From the IMG/VR virus record IMGVR_UViG_3300049911_000061, positions 1 through 42,493 of that record: a DNA stretch of 42,493 bases; one strand, written 5' to 3'. The notes beneath the pieces are model-generated. The model made no database searches. It saw nothing but the letters and a program-made list of their open reading frames with translations, and was not told the DNA's origin. This DNA comes from a virus. Each line of letters begins with the position of its first letter. The stretch's first letter is position 1. The position numbers and the translations under genes were made by a program. Positions 32,602 to 39,438 of this stretch are shown in pieces.

Positions 32602-32878
32602 CGTTGAGGCTAACTTAACACAGACCCAGCCTGAAAGTCAACAAAAATCTTATTTGGGATGGACGATTGGCTGTCTTTTAAAAGAGAAAGGAATTAAGCC
32701 GGCAGAATTGGCACGCAGATTAAAGATTGATAGAGCGGCAGTAAGTCATTGGATAAATGGAACAAATGCCTTTAAAATCGATAATTTGCTAAAGGTACTT
32801 AAAGCACTTGAAATAGATTTCTTGGATTTCGCTGTGAGTGCAAATAGAAATACTTCTTGGGGTAAATTTAAAAAGTAA
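32537..32878 (+). CDS. XRE-family repressor
   Basis: Open frame of 113 codons from TTG 32537, but it overlaps the Cro-like gene on the other strand. Domain limits suggest a start later, possibly TTG 32654 (before GWTIGCLLKEKGIK) or TTG 32576; no ATG exists in frame early. ELARRLKIDRAAVSHWINGTNAFKIDNLLKVLKALEID is a clear XRE helix-turn-helix. No C-terminal autoproteolysis domain is present, so induction would not be by RecA cleavage. Confidence 0.72.
   Translation: MISQNLFIVRLFFLRKLRKVFIVEANLTQTQPESQQKSYLGWTIGCLLKEKGIKPAELARRLKIDRAAVSHWINGTNAFKIDNLLKVLKALEIDFLDFAVSANRNTSWGKFKK
32603..32641 (-). promoter_or_regulatory. Leftward promoter and 19-bp operator for the Cro-like gene
   Basis: On the minus strand TTGACT (32641-32636), 18-base spacer, TAAGTT (32617-32612). 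The 19-base sequence GTGTTAAGTTAGCCTCAAC (32621-32603) overlaps the -10 and ends one base before the ATG. The same sequence, one base different in the centre, lies at 33498-33516. Confidence 0.75.
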
Positions 32879-32906
32879 TTGATATTTTAAAAATTTGGTA
32901 TATAAT
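32879..32906 (+). promoter_or_regulatory. Promoter of the lipoprotein gene
   Basis: TTGATA (32879-32884), 16-base spacer, TATAAT (32901-32906). It stands in the gap after the repressor gene and serves the lipoprotein only, which has its own terminator. Confidence 0.78.
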
Positions 32907-32931
32907 ACAGAAAAAAGGGAGGGATAAACCA

Positions 32932-33378
32932 ATGAAAAAAATATGCTGGATTGTTTTTGGAATCACCCTTTTGTTAACTGCTTGTGGAGGGCTCAGGCCA
33001 ACTCCTGAACAAATTAATTCAGCGGATTATGGGCCATTCCCCGAAAATTGGAAGCAGATCGTATCGAATGCCATTGCAGAGGAATTGGTAAGGCCAGAAG
33101 AATTATATATCCGTAAGATAGAACAACCTATTAAGACATGGATAGCTACTCCCGATGGTGAAATACTTTATGTCTGGGCTGTTTGTGGAATGACCGTTAT
33201 GGGCCCAACGGGTAGAGGCCATCTTGAAGGATTTGTTGTTTTTATTCATTATGATAAGGTAGTTTATAAAGCCCTCGGTTTTGATCTTACAAAGCAAGTC
33301 CCAGGTAAGACATGGATGGGGAGAGGCATAGGGGGAAAGGCTTATGATTGTTGCCCGAATCTTTTTAAATCTTTTTAA
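32932..33378 (+). CDS. Lipoprotein, candidate moron/superinfection exclusion protein
   Basis: 148 residues with GGGAGGG upstream. Signal peptide MKKICWIVFGITLLLTAC with lipobox LTAC (Cys18); Gly at +2 predicts outer-membrane sorting in Gram-negative hosts. The mature part (PENWKQIVSNAIAEELVRPEELYIRKIEQPIKTWIATPDGEILYVWAVCGMTV) has no known family. It stands beside the repressor with a private promoter and terminator, the usual layout of a lysogenic conversion gene. Confidence 0.78.
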   Translation: MKKICWIVFGITLLLTACGGLRPTPEQINSADYGPFPENWKQIVSNAIAEELVRPEELYIRKIEQPIKTWIATPDGEILYVWAVCGMTVMGPTGRGHLEGFVVFIHYDKVVYKALGFDLTKQVPGKTWMGRGIGGKAYDCCPNLFKSF

Positions 33379-33407
33379 AAAATAGGTTTAAATATAGATA
33401 AACTTCC

Positions 33408-33432
33408 AAACCCGCCCTTCGGCGGGTTTTTT
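33408..33432 (+). terminator. Rho-independent terminator after the lipoprotein
   Basis: AAACCCGCC, loop CTTC, GGCGGG (33421-33426), then six T (33427-33432). Confidence 0.93.
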
Positions 33433-33478
33433 ATTGCCCACCATTTATAAAAATCTTTGATTTTCCCTAAAAAAACAC

Positions 33479-33516
33479 TTGACAGGTTATTTTAATTGTG
33501 TTAAGTTAGGCTCAAC
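33479..33516 (+). promoter_or_regulatory. Early rightward promoter with 19-bp operator
   Basis: TTGACA (33479-33484), 17-base spacer, TAAGTT (33502-33507). The operator GTGTTAAGTTAGGCTCAAC (33498-33516) touches the ATG at 33517. The start would be at about 33514, so the message is leaderless. Repressor binding here would silence the whole rightward early operon. Confidence 0.78.
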
Positions 33517-33897
33517 ATGGGAAATCAAACCCTAAATTGGAATACTCGCTGTCTTAACTCCATTCGGGAAGAAAAAGCTGAAATAGCCAAACGGTACAAT
33601 ATTCGATTCGGCCAGACCGAGATTTACTGTGGTCGATGTAAGGTTTCCATCTCAAATCCCACCAAACATATCTGCGCCGATCTCCAACTACAAAATTTCT
33701 ATGAAGCTCAAAGAGAAAAAAAGGAGAAACTGAACCAAGAAAAACAAGAAATAAGCGATCACTTTTTGTGTCGGATTAGGTCAATTGGAAGAACAAAAGT
33801 TGCAACCATGCTTGAAATTAGCCCAAATACCGTAAACCGTTGGATTGATAGGGGGAAAATCCCGAAGCAATACCACAACAGACTCTCAACTCTATGA
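33517..33897 (+). CDS. Zinc and HTH early regulator
   Basis: 126 residues. The middle holds CGRCKVSISNPTKHICADL (CxxC and His/Cys). The C-terminus IGRTKVATMLEISPNTVNRWIDRGKIPKQYHNRL is an HTH related to Cro/YdaS. It is the first gene of the rightward operon and its start touches the operator. Likely an early gene regulator. Confidence 0.7.
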   Translation: MGNQTLNWNTRCLNSIREEKAEIAKRYNIRFGQTEIYCGRCKVSISNPTKHICADLQLQNFYEAQREKKEKLNQEKQEISDHFLCRIRSIGRTKVATMLEISPNTVNRWIDRGKIPKQYHNRLSTL

Positions 33898-34286
33898 ACT
33901 ATACAGATACGTCGATTTTTGTGGCATTTTGGGTATTGAAATCATTGAAGAAATTAACCCTAAAAAGTGGGGTTCGGACATTTTTCAACCCCTTATCGTC
34001 ATAAACCTTAGAGGATTTGAAATAAAGGCACTCAATGACTCAATCCAATCTCCAAGCTATGTTTCCCGAAACGGCCACAAGACTGACCCCTCCGAGACTG
34101 TCCGTGATCCGTGAGGATCGCCAGAAATGGCCTGTCTCCAAGAGGGTCCGGTTCGCCGGTACGCACGCCGTTGACGACGGAAATTTAACCCTTCACGTTA
34201 GGTGAGCAGGATTTATCCTGTGATTTGGGGGGCGAAAGAGAAGAGGTTGAGGGAAACAGTAGGAGAATACTATCAAGAGAAAGGAG
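33898..34286 (+). other. 389-base gap between early genes
   Basis: No secure gene. A frame with start TTG 33845 stays open to 34114 but overlaps the HTH gene by 50 bases; it could be a separate gene or a +1 continuation. A 56-codon frame (34035-34205) also reads through. The second half (34094-34220) is dense in hairpins with stable tetraloops, so RNA function is the better explanation there. Confidence 0.5.
34094..34220 (+). ncRNA. Multi-helix structured RNA element
   Basis: GAGAC (34094-34098) pairs GTCTC (34134-34138), enclosing GATCC-GTGA-GGATC (34106-34119) and GCCA-GAAA-TGGC (34120-34131). Next AGGGT (34143-34147) pairs ACCCT (34188-34192), enclosing CCGG-TTCG-CCGG (34148-34159) and CCGT-TGACG-ACGG (34168-34180). 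Then TCAC/GTGA and CAGGA-TTTA-TCCTG (34207-34220). GNRA and UNCG loops in that number are not expected by chance. It precedes the gene at 34296. Confidence 0.6.
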
Positions 34287-34295
34287 GTGTTCCCA

Positions 34296-34730
34296 TTGAA
34301 ATCGGCACTTACTCAGATACCTAAAGTCATCGAAGGAATGCTCAGGGATTACAAAGACGACCTTGAGCAGGCGTGGGCGAATTTACAAGAAAATGAATCG
34401 CTCAACATTGGTCTATCGGCAAAGGTGGGATTTGACAAAAAGGGGATACCCGCCTGCGAGGTCGGAATCTCCTTCGTCAAAGAAAAAGTTAAAGATAGCG
34501 TGACATTTAATTGGGATGATAAGCAGGAGAATCTTTTTAAGATGGTCAAAGGCATTGATGATCACCTGAAAAAAGACCATACCTCAATGACCATTAAGGG
34601 AGATGATGGAACTTCGGTCACCTTGGGATCTCCTATCAATCAAACCGTTCCCGATTCTGAACTTCCGGAAGATACCAATGAATTTTATACAAGGGCGAGG
34701 GAAAGAAAACAGATGGAGGTAGAGCCATGA
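34296..34730 (+). CDS. Hypothetical early protein
   Basis: 144 residues. Start is TTG 34296, eight bases after AGGAGG; GTG 34287 is too near. KVIEGMLRDYKDDLEQAWANLQENESLNIGLSAKVGFDKKGIPACEVGISFVKEKVKDSVTFNW resembles a common phage/prophage family of unknown function. Ends ATGA with the membrane protein. Confidence 0.6.
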   Translation: MKSALTQIPKVIEGMLRDYKDDLEQAWANLQENESLNIGLSAKVGFDKKGIPACEVGISFVKEKVKDSVTFNWDDKQENLFKMVKGIDDHLKKDHTSMTIKGDDGTSVTLGSPINQTVPDSELPEDTNEFYTRARERKQMEVEP

Positions 34731-35086
34731 AACTCATCCTTAAAATCATTTTCTATTTGATTATTGTTGTTCTGGCTACTTCAATCGGGGTAGTCATTGC
34801 CGTCGGCCCAATCTTCTGGAGCGCCTTACTAACCGGTCTAATCCTTGGCATATTCATGACCTTTTGTTTTGTGGGTATTTGGTCTTTACGGATGGATTTT
34901 AAACATAGGTTCGATTCCCTAAAAGATCGCTTACGCAAAGACAAGCTTCGTTTTGTCCTCTGGCTCCTCTGTAAGCTCATGGGCCAGAAAAGGCCTCCCG
35001 CTTCTCCTCCCTCTCGTCGGCGGGATGATCCTGGGAACCAAAATGATAAGGTCGTCTATTACGATGGGCACATCGGGGTGGCATAG
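34727..35086 (+). CDS. Two-TM membrane protein
   Basis: 119 residues. Two hydrophobic spans (about 3-26 and 30-50), then a basic cytoplasmic tail and a Pro/Ser/Arg stretch. Translationally coupled by ATGA to the gene before. Function unknown; might be an early exclusion or membrane-docking factor. Confidence 0.6.
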   Translation: MKLILKIIFYLIIVVLATSIGVVIAVGPIFWSALLTGLILGIFMTFCFVGIWSLRMDFKHRFDSLKDRLRKDKLRFVLWLLCKLMGQKRPPASPPSRRRDDPGNQNDKVVYYDGHIGVA

Positions 35087-35097
35087 GGGAAAGAAAA

Positions 35098-35322
35098 GTG
35101 AGCCTTGAACTTCATGTAGATATATTTGCAGGAGCTGATATTGAAACCACCTGTAAGGAAGCGATTGAACTCGCTACAAAATTAAATTTAATAGTGACTT
35201 TTAATTTTAATGGGGTAACGGTTATGGCAAAACCAAATGTAACCCCCTCAAAATTAGTTGAAAGATGGAGAGAAGAATTAACAAGGGATAGTCCATATAA
35301 AATTGCTTGCGTTCATGATTAA
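35098..35322 (+). CDS. Small phage protein with helical end
   Basis: 74 residues, GTG start with GGGGAAAG upstream. LELHVDIFAGADIETTCKEAIELATKLNLIVTFNFNGVTVMAKPNVTPSKLVERW is alpha/beta and well formed. No known function. Confidence 0.6.
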   Translation: MSLELHVDIFAGADIETTCKEAIELATKLNLIVTFNFNGVTVMAKPNVTPSKLVERWREELTRDSPYKIACVHD

Positions 35323-35334
35323 AGGAGACAAAAG

Positions 35335-35568
35335 ATGGGTTGCCAAACGCCATATCCCAAAAGGTTTTATAGAGGAAGGATTTCAAGGACCGCCAAGCGT
35401 TCAGAAGGCAAAAACTACTCTGGTAGCAGTGTCACAAAGGAAAACAAAGAACTGACTCAAAAAGCAAATCTTCTCTCAGTTATAGTAGCGGCCTTACAAC
35501 AATTGAACAGAATCCCATTTTATAGAAGGATTTTTAGGCCACAATCTCGATCCCAGGGAAGGGGATAA
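35335..35568 (+). CDS. Basic small protein
   Basis: 77 residues with AAAGGAG upstream. Rich in Arg and Lys near both ends; no recognised domain. Probably nucleic acid or protein binding. Confidence 0.5.
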   Translation: MGCQTPYPKRFYRGRISRTAKRSEGKNYSGSSVTKENKELTQKANLLSVIVAALQQLNRIPFYRRIFRPQSRSQGRG

Positions 35569-35570
35569 AG

Positions 35571-35753
35571 ATGTGGGCACTCGCAGCAGGAGATGATATT
35601 CTGCATGACTTTGGAGGCCAAGACCCGCCATTGGCTATCTGTGGGTACAGGGGAAAATTTCCTATCGACTACACTTCGGTACTAACTCCTAAATGTCAGC
35701 AATGCCTTCTATTGTGGCCTACCTATGACAAAGAAAGGGGAAAGAAAGAATGA
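35571..35753 (+). CDS. Small protein with CxxC motif
   Basis: 60 residues with GGAAGGGG upstream. Contains CGYRG and CQQC, possibly one zinc site. ATGA overlap with the membrane gene that follows. Confidence 0.55.
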   Translation: MWALAAGDDILHDFGGQDPPLAICGYRGKFPIDYTSVLTPKCQQCLLLWPTYDKERGKKE

Positions 35754-35989
35754 AAAAGAAATATAACTGGAAAGATAGATTAATCCAAATAGTATTTACA
35801 GTTATAGGTTTGGGTCTTGCGGGAATACCAATATACTTCTTTATTTTTATTAAATCTATATTGAATCCAGAGGGATTTTGGCAGAAATTTTTAGTCTATG
35901 GCGTAGGAATTTGGTTTATTGGAGGATTGCAAATTGTCCTTTTTATAATAGCCATTATTTTAATTTTTAAACTTTGGACAGAACTTTAA
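35750..35989 (+). CDS. Two-TM small membrane protein
   Basis: 79 residues. Two hydrophobic spans (LIQIVFTVIGLGLAGIPIYF and FLVYGVGIWFIGGLQIVLF) and a basic N-terminus. Start overlaps the stop upstream (ATGA). Confidence 0.6.
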   Translation: MKKKYNWKDRLIQIVFTVIGLGLAGIPIYFFIFIKSILNPEGFWQKFLVYGVGIWFIGGLQIVLFIIAIILIFKLWTEL

Positions 35990-36004
35990 ATATAGGAGAT
36001 AAAA

Positions 36005-36142
36005 ATGTACTGGATTCAAGCGTTCGATCTACCCCTTGAAAGCCCTGATCCTGTAATCTCTGGTTCTATCTGTGCCGGTATAATCATCATAATGGGGATA
36101 CTGTTTGTTTATACAGTAATCAAGGCGAGGATTTTTGAATGA
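36005..36142 (+). CDS. 45-residue single-TM peptide
   Basis: AGGAG precedes the ATG. The C-terminal half CAGIIIIMGILFVYTVI forms one membrane span. Stop TGA overlaps the next start region. Function unknown. Confidence 0.55.
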   Translation: MYWIQAFDLPLESPDPVISGSICAGIIIIMGILFVYTVIKARIFE

Positions 36143-36153
36143 GGGAGGGAAAT

Positions 36154-36369
36154 ATGCAATCTCAGATATTTATAAAGCTTATGCCATTCCAGAAAAAACG
36201 ATTAGATATACTTTTTAAAATGGCTATAGAAGAAGATAAAAAGGGCAAGACAGGAGTGGTAATTTTACAAACGGGAACATCTTCGATTCATCCCAATGGA
36301 ATAATCAAGGGATCTTTTATTCCCCATAAACAGGCAGTAAAAATTAAAAAAATATTGGATGAATTATGA
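36154..36369 (+). CDS. Small early protein
   Basis: 71 residues from ATG 36154, close after GGGAGGG; an ATG at 36139 is on the ribosome site. QSQIFIKLMPFQKKRLDILFKMAIEEDKKGKTGVVILQTGTSS is alpha/beta. Unknown. Confidence 0.55.
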   Translation: MQSQIFIKLMPFQKKRLDILFKMAIEEDKKGKTGVVILQTGTSSIHPNGIIKGSFIPHKQAVKIKKILDEL

Positions 36370-36395
36370 AATCCATCACAGGGGCAGGGGATAAG

Positions 36396-36426
36396 AAGGG
36401 CAAATGATCCTGCCCCAAGGAGGTCT
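36396..36426 (+). repeat. Duplicated gene junction with hairpin, copy 1
   Basis: AAGGGCAAAT-ATCCTGCCCC-AAGGAGG type sequence; GGGCA and TGCCC form a small hairpin before the ribosome site of the gene at 36429. The matching copy at 36564-36595 ends the gene at 36429 and leads to the next gene. It contains the end of a 13-codon frame (36366-36407) ending KGK, like the gene at 36429. Confidence 0.6.
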
Positions 36427-36428
36427 GA

Positions 36429-36575
36429 ATGAGAAAGAAAATAATCTGCCCTACGTGCAAACAAGATATGAAATCTGCTCCACATGAAGGGTTGAGGGGT
36501 AAAGATTGCCCTCAATGTGGACAGGGAATTTCTTGGAGAAGGGCAATTAAAAAAAGGAATAGGAAGGGCAAATAA
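36429..36575 (+). CDS. 48-residue zinc ribbon
   Basis: AAGGAGG before the ATG. CPTC (8-11 region) and CPQC (27-30 region) make a two-knuckle ribbon. The C-terminus is basic and ends KGK. Role unknown, likely nucleic acid binding. Confidence 0.6.
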   Translation: MRKKIICPTCKQDMKSAPHEGLRGKDCPQCGQGISWRRAIKKRNRKGK

Positions 36576-36595
36576 TCCTGCCCCGAAGGAGGCTC
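36564..36595 (+). repeat. Duplicated gene junction with hairpin, copy 2
   Basis: Second copy of the junction at 36396-36426, nearly the same sequence and with the GGGCA/TGCCC hairpin; it holds the stop of the gene at 36429 and the ribosome site of the gene at 36597. Confidence 0.6.
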
Positions 36596-36596
36596 C

Positions 36597-36743
36597 ATGA
36601 AAGAATTATATGAATGGTTAGATAAAATATGGCCTTTATTTATAGATCACAAACTTGCGAAAGGTGAAATTGATTTAAAAATTGGGAAAGTTTGTGCATA
36701 TTGGGCAGGGACAGTTCTAAGAATAGATATAAAACCTAAGTAA
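36597..36743 (+). CDS. 48-residue small protein
   Basis: GAAGGAGG before the ATG. KELYEWLDKIWPLFIDHKLAKGEIDLKIGKVCAYWAG is compact alpha/beta. Unknown function. Confidence 0.5.
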   Translation: MKELYEWLDKIWPLFIDHKLAKGEIDLKIGKVCAYWAGTVLRIDIKPK

Positions 36744-36755
36744 AAAGGAGGATTC

Positions 36756-36872
36756 ATGAGAAAGCGATTCATTAAATGGATGATAAAATTATTGCTCCCT
36801 CATCATCACCTTGCGAAAAACTCAACGGGAGGTGGAAGGAAAAAGAAAGTGGAGGTGGAAAATGGAAAATAA
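36756..36872 (+). CDS. 38-residue basic peptide
   Basis: AAAGGAGG before the ATG. Basic ends, a short hydrophobic helix and a LLPHHHLA. Its stop overlaps the next gene's start. May be a leader for the recombination gene. Confidence 0.45.
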   Translation: MRKRFIKWMIKLLLPHHHLAKNSTGGGRKKKVEVENGK

Positions 36873-37749
36873 AGATTTGGTAACGCAGGATATTTCGATT
36901 GCAGATGATTTTCTTATTCAGGTTGCGGAACACGCAGAGCGCCGGATTGATGCTGTAATGAAGATCAAGAAGGTTGCTCTCAAGGTGACCAACCCTCGAG
37001 ACTGGACAGATCAGCAGGGGAACCCCTATCTCATGGCCTCGGGATCGGAAAAAATCGCCAACCTCTTCAATATCTCCTGGAGGATTGACGAACCGATATA
37101 TGAGGAAGATCCGGACGGGCATTATACCTATTCCTACAAAGGATTTTTTTCTCTGGGTTCCCGTACTACGGAAGCCGAAGGATCGAGATCGAGCAGGGAC
37201 GGATTCTTTAAACAATATCTTTATGAGGAGAAAGAGCGGAAGGAAATCTCAATCTTAGAGCGTACCAATAAGCGCGATGTAAAGATGGCCGCCCTGACTA
37301 ACCTTTTGGGGAATGGCATTACTCGAATATTGGGTATCCGAAATCTTACCTGGGAAGACCTCAAAGAGTTTGCAAATATCACAAAGGATCAGGTAACGGC
37401 TATCCAGTATAGAAAGGGAGGGGAGAAATCTCCAATATCTCAACCACAAGAATTGAAGAAGAACGGAGATCAGAAACCCAAAGATACCGAAACCCTCATT
37501 ACCTTAGTTGATAATGTGACCATGAAGGATGGTAAAAATGAAAAGACGGGAAAATCCTGGACGAAATATACCATCCATGTGGGGGATAAGGATTATTCGA
37601 CCTTTGATAAAAATATTGCCAAGGATGCGGATCAGGCTAAGAAATCTGCCGTGAACGTCAACCTTGAGTTCAAGAATACCACCTATGGCCCCGAGATCGT
37701 ATCCTTGACCATTCAGGGGCCACCGGAGGATGGGGAAAACGCACAATGA
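36862..37749 (+). CDS. Recombination-mediator-like protein
   Basis: 295 residues from ATG 36862 with GGAGGTGG upstream. QQGNPYLMASGSEKIANLFNISWRIDEPIYEEDPDGHYTYSYKGFFSLG resembles single-strand annealing or replication-fork mediator proteins in phages, with a C-terminal OB-like stretch (TLVDNVTMKDGKNEKTGKSWTKYTIHVGDKDYSTFD). Next to an exonuclease gene, the usual annealing-exonuclease pair. Family not certain. Confidence 0.5.
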   Translation: MENKDLVTQDISIADDFLIQVAEHAERRIDAVMKIKKVALKVTNPRDWTDQQGNPYLMASGSEKIANLFNISWRIDEPIYEEDPDGHYTYSYKGFFSLGSRTTEAEGSRSSRDGFFKQYLYEEKERKEISILERTNKRDVKMAALTNLLGNGITRILGIRNLTWEDLKEFANITKDQVTAIQYRKGGEKSPISQPQELKKNGDQKPKDTETLITLVDNVTMKDGKNEKTGKSWTKYTIHVGDKDYSTFDKNIAKDADQAKKSAVNVNLEFKNTTYGPEIVSLTIQGPPEDGENAQ

Positions 37750-37940
37750 TAGATCCATATTTTGATAAAATCTGTAAAAATTGTGGATTGACATACGGGG
37801 CACATAGAGGGGATTCTATCGACCCTGATCTCTGTCCTGGTCATGAAGGAGGAATGGATTGGGATAAAGGGCCAGGTACTCACTTTGAGAATAGTGGAGA
37901 AGTCCGTAATGTTGAATATGGAACACCAGCTCAACCTTGA
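37746..37940 (+). CDS. Small zinc-binding-like protein
   Basis: 64 residues. CKNCG and CPGH make a zinc-like knuckle (ICKNCGLTYGAHRGDSIDPDLCPGHEGG). Coupled by ATGA to the gene before and overlaps the exonuclease start. Confidence 0.6.
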   Translation: MIDPYFDKICKNCGLTYGAHRGDSIDPDLCPGHEGGMDWDKGPGTHFENSGEVRNVEYGTPAQP

Positions 37941-38517
37941 CGATCAACATATTTACCGACTGGATGGGAAGATAATTGACGGCCTGACCTCCACAATCCA
38001 AGAGGCCGGTCTAATCCGTAATTGTGATCCTTGGTATGGGGAAAGAGGATCAGCCCTTCACCTTGCTACCGAATTCTACGATAGAAATACCCTCGATGAA
38101 GCGACCGTTGACCCTCAGATTCAGGGTTATCTATCCTCTTGGAAGCGATTCAGGAAGGACCAGGGTTACACGCCTGTAGAAATCGAATATCCTACCTATC
38201 ATCCAGAACTTCTTGTAGGATGTAAAATTGATAGGCTTCCGGGCCCCGTTGATTTAAAAAGCGGTTCTTCTGAGCCTTGGCACATTTTGCAGATCGCTTT
38301 TCAGACCGCAACCCTTAGAATTGGTCATAAATTGGATTTATCGTCAGCACCCAAAGATGTCTATTTAGACCCTGATGGAGGGCCGCCAAAGGTTAAATCC
38401 TATACATCGTCAGAATTAAGGGAGGCATTCAAGGTCTATGCCTCGATGTTACATTTTATAAGATGGAGGAGAGAAAAATATGGAAATTTGCAGAGGATCG
38501 AAACGACTTCCCCATGA
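37909..38517 (+). CDS. PD-(D/E)XK exonuclease (RecB/Cas4-like)
   Basis: 202 residues from ATG 37909 (or ATG 37918). ERGSALHLATEF (His51), then VEIEYPTYHPELLVGCKIDRLPGPVDLKSGSS with Asp108, Asp115 and Lys117, and QIAFQTA form the RecB/YqaJ-type nuclease core. It should act on linear dsDNA ends, providing single strands for the annealing-like protein encoded just upstream. Confidence 0.8.
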   Translation: MLNMEHQLNLDDQHIYRLDGKIIDGLTSTIQEAGLIRNCDPWYGERGSALHLATEFYDRNTLDEATVDPQIQGYLSSWKRFRKDQGYTPVEIEYPTYHPELLVGCKIDRLPGPVDLKSGSSEPWHILQIAFQTATLRIGHKLDLSSAPKDVYLDPDGGPPKVKSYTSSELREAFKVYASMLHFIRWRREKYGNLQRIETTSP

Positions 38518-38635
38518 TGAGATAGTTTATGAGAGGGATTGTCCGTGTTGTGCTCTTATGGATGAGAAAGATAAACTGCAAGACAAAATATCGGAATTGG
38601 AAACCGACATTGATCGGTTAAACGAGGAGGAATAG
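38480..38635 (+). CDS. 51-residue zinc and coiled-coil peptide
   Basis: Overlaps the exonuclease 3' end. CPCC at 21-24, then a short coiled coil (KDKLQDKISELETDIDRLNEEE). The stop TAG is followed at once by the next ATG. Confidence 0.55.
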   Translation: MEICRGSKRLPHDEIVYERDCPCCALMDEKDKLQDKISELETDIDRLNEEE

Positions 38636-39328
38636 ATGGAAGCACAAATCATTAGTCCAGAAGTCCAGAAGTCAACAGAAACAGCACTTATAATTATCGA
38701 GGTCGCCAAATCTACCATAATCCAGAAAGTTGAGGATTATCAATTTGCTCAGGGATTGATGGCTGATATTAAGGGCAGGATTAAAACCCTTGAAGAAATC
38801 CGCATGGGGCAAACAAGGCCGATTGATGAAGCCAAAAAAAAGATCATGGATTTTTTTAGAAGCCCGATCCAAAAACTAGAAGAAGCCAAAGCCTACCTGA
38901 ATCTGATCATGGTGAATTGGGCCGACGAACAGGAGAAGAAGCGCAAGGAAGAAGAGAAACGCCTCCAAGAAGAGGCCCGGAAGAGAGCCGAGGAGGAAAC
39001 GCTTCGTCAGGCATTAGAGGCAGAGGCAGCCGGAGAGACCCAAGAGGCCGAGCAGATCATATCCGAACCTATCTATATACCTCCTATCAAGGTAGTCTCT
39101 GAGATCCCAAAATCAAAAGAAAGTCATATCAGGGAGACATGGAGTGCTGAGATATTTGATATTATGGCGTTGGTTAAATCAATCGCAGAAGGGAAAACAG
39201 ATATTCAAGCAATTGAACCTAATAATCTTATCAAAACCCATGCCTTTTTAAATACAATGGCGACAAGATATAAACAAACCCTAAATATTCCAGGCGTGAG
39301 AGCGATTTCCAAAAAAACCCAAATATGA
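38636..39328 (+). CDS. Coiled-coil recombination accessory protein
   Basis: 230 residues with GAGGAGG upstream. A helical bundle front (QKVEDYQFAQGLMADIKGRIKTLEEIRMGQTRPIDEAKKKIMDFF), a long Lys/Glu coiled coil, then a compact end (SHIRETWSAEIFDIMALVKSIAEG..GVRAISKK). Commonly found in phage recombination cassettes. Confidence 0.65.
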   Translation: MEAQIISPEVQKSTETALIIIEVAKSTIIQKVEDYQFAQGLMADIKGRIKTLEEIRMGQTRPIDEAKKKIMDFFRSPIQKLEEAKAYLNLIMVNWADEQEKKRKEEEKRLQEEARKRAEEETLRQALEAEAAGETQEAEQIISEPIYIPPIKVVSEIPKSKESHIRETWSAEIFDIMALVKSIAEGKTDIQAIEPNNLIKTHAFLNTMATRYKQTLNIPGVRAISKKTQI

Positions 39329-39438
39329 GAGCGTATTCCGACGAAGAAGAGTTGGATTTGCGATTAGAAGATAAACTCGATAGAATGAGGGAGGCAAGGG
39401 CAGAGGCAGAGGAAGAAGAGAAAGAGGAGGAGGATTAA
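39325..39438 (+). CDS. Acidic 37-residue peptide
   Basis: ATGA overlap with the coiled-coil gene. Almost only Glu, Asp, Arg and Ala (EEEKEEED end). Its stop codon lies in the first helix of the RNA element that follows, so translation and RNA folding may interact. Confidence 0.5.
   Translation: MRAYSDEEELDLRLEDKLDRMREARAEAEEEEKEEED

Noticed and set aside
34035-34205. A 56-codon plus-strand frame (MTQSNLQAMFPET...)
   Set aside because: The frame is open and protein-like, but it lies across the densely structured RNA element and has only a weak ribosome site; I kept RNA as the main reading and did not list the gene.
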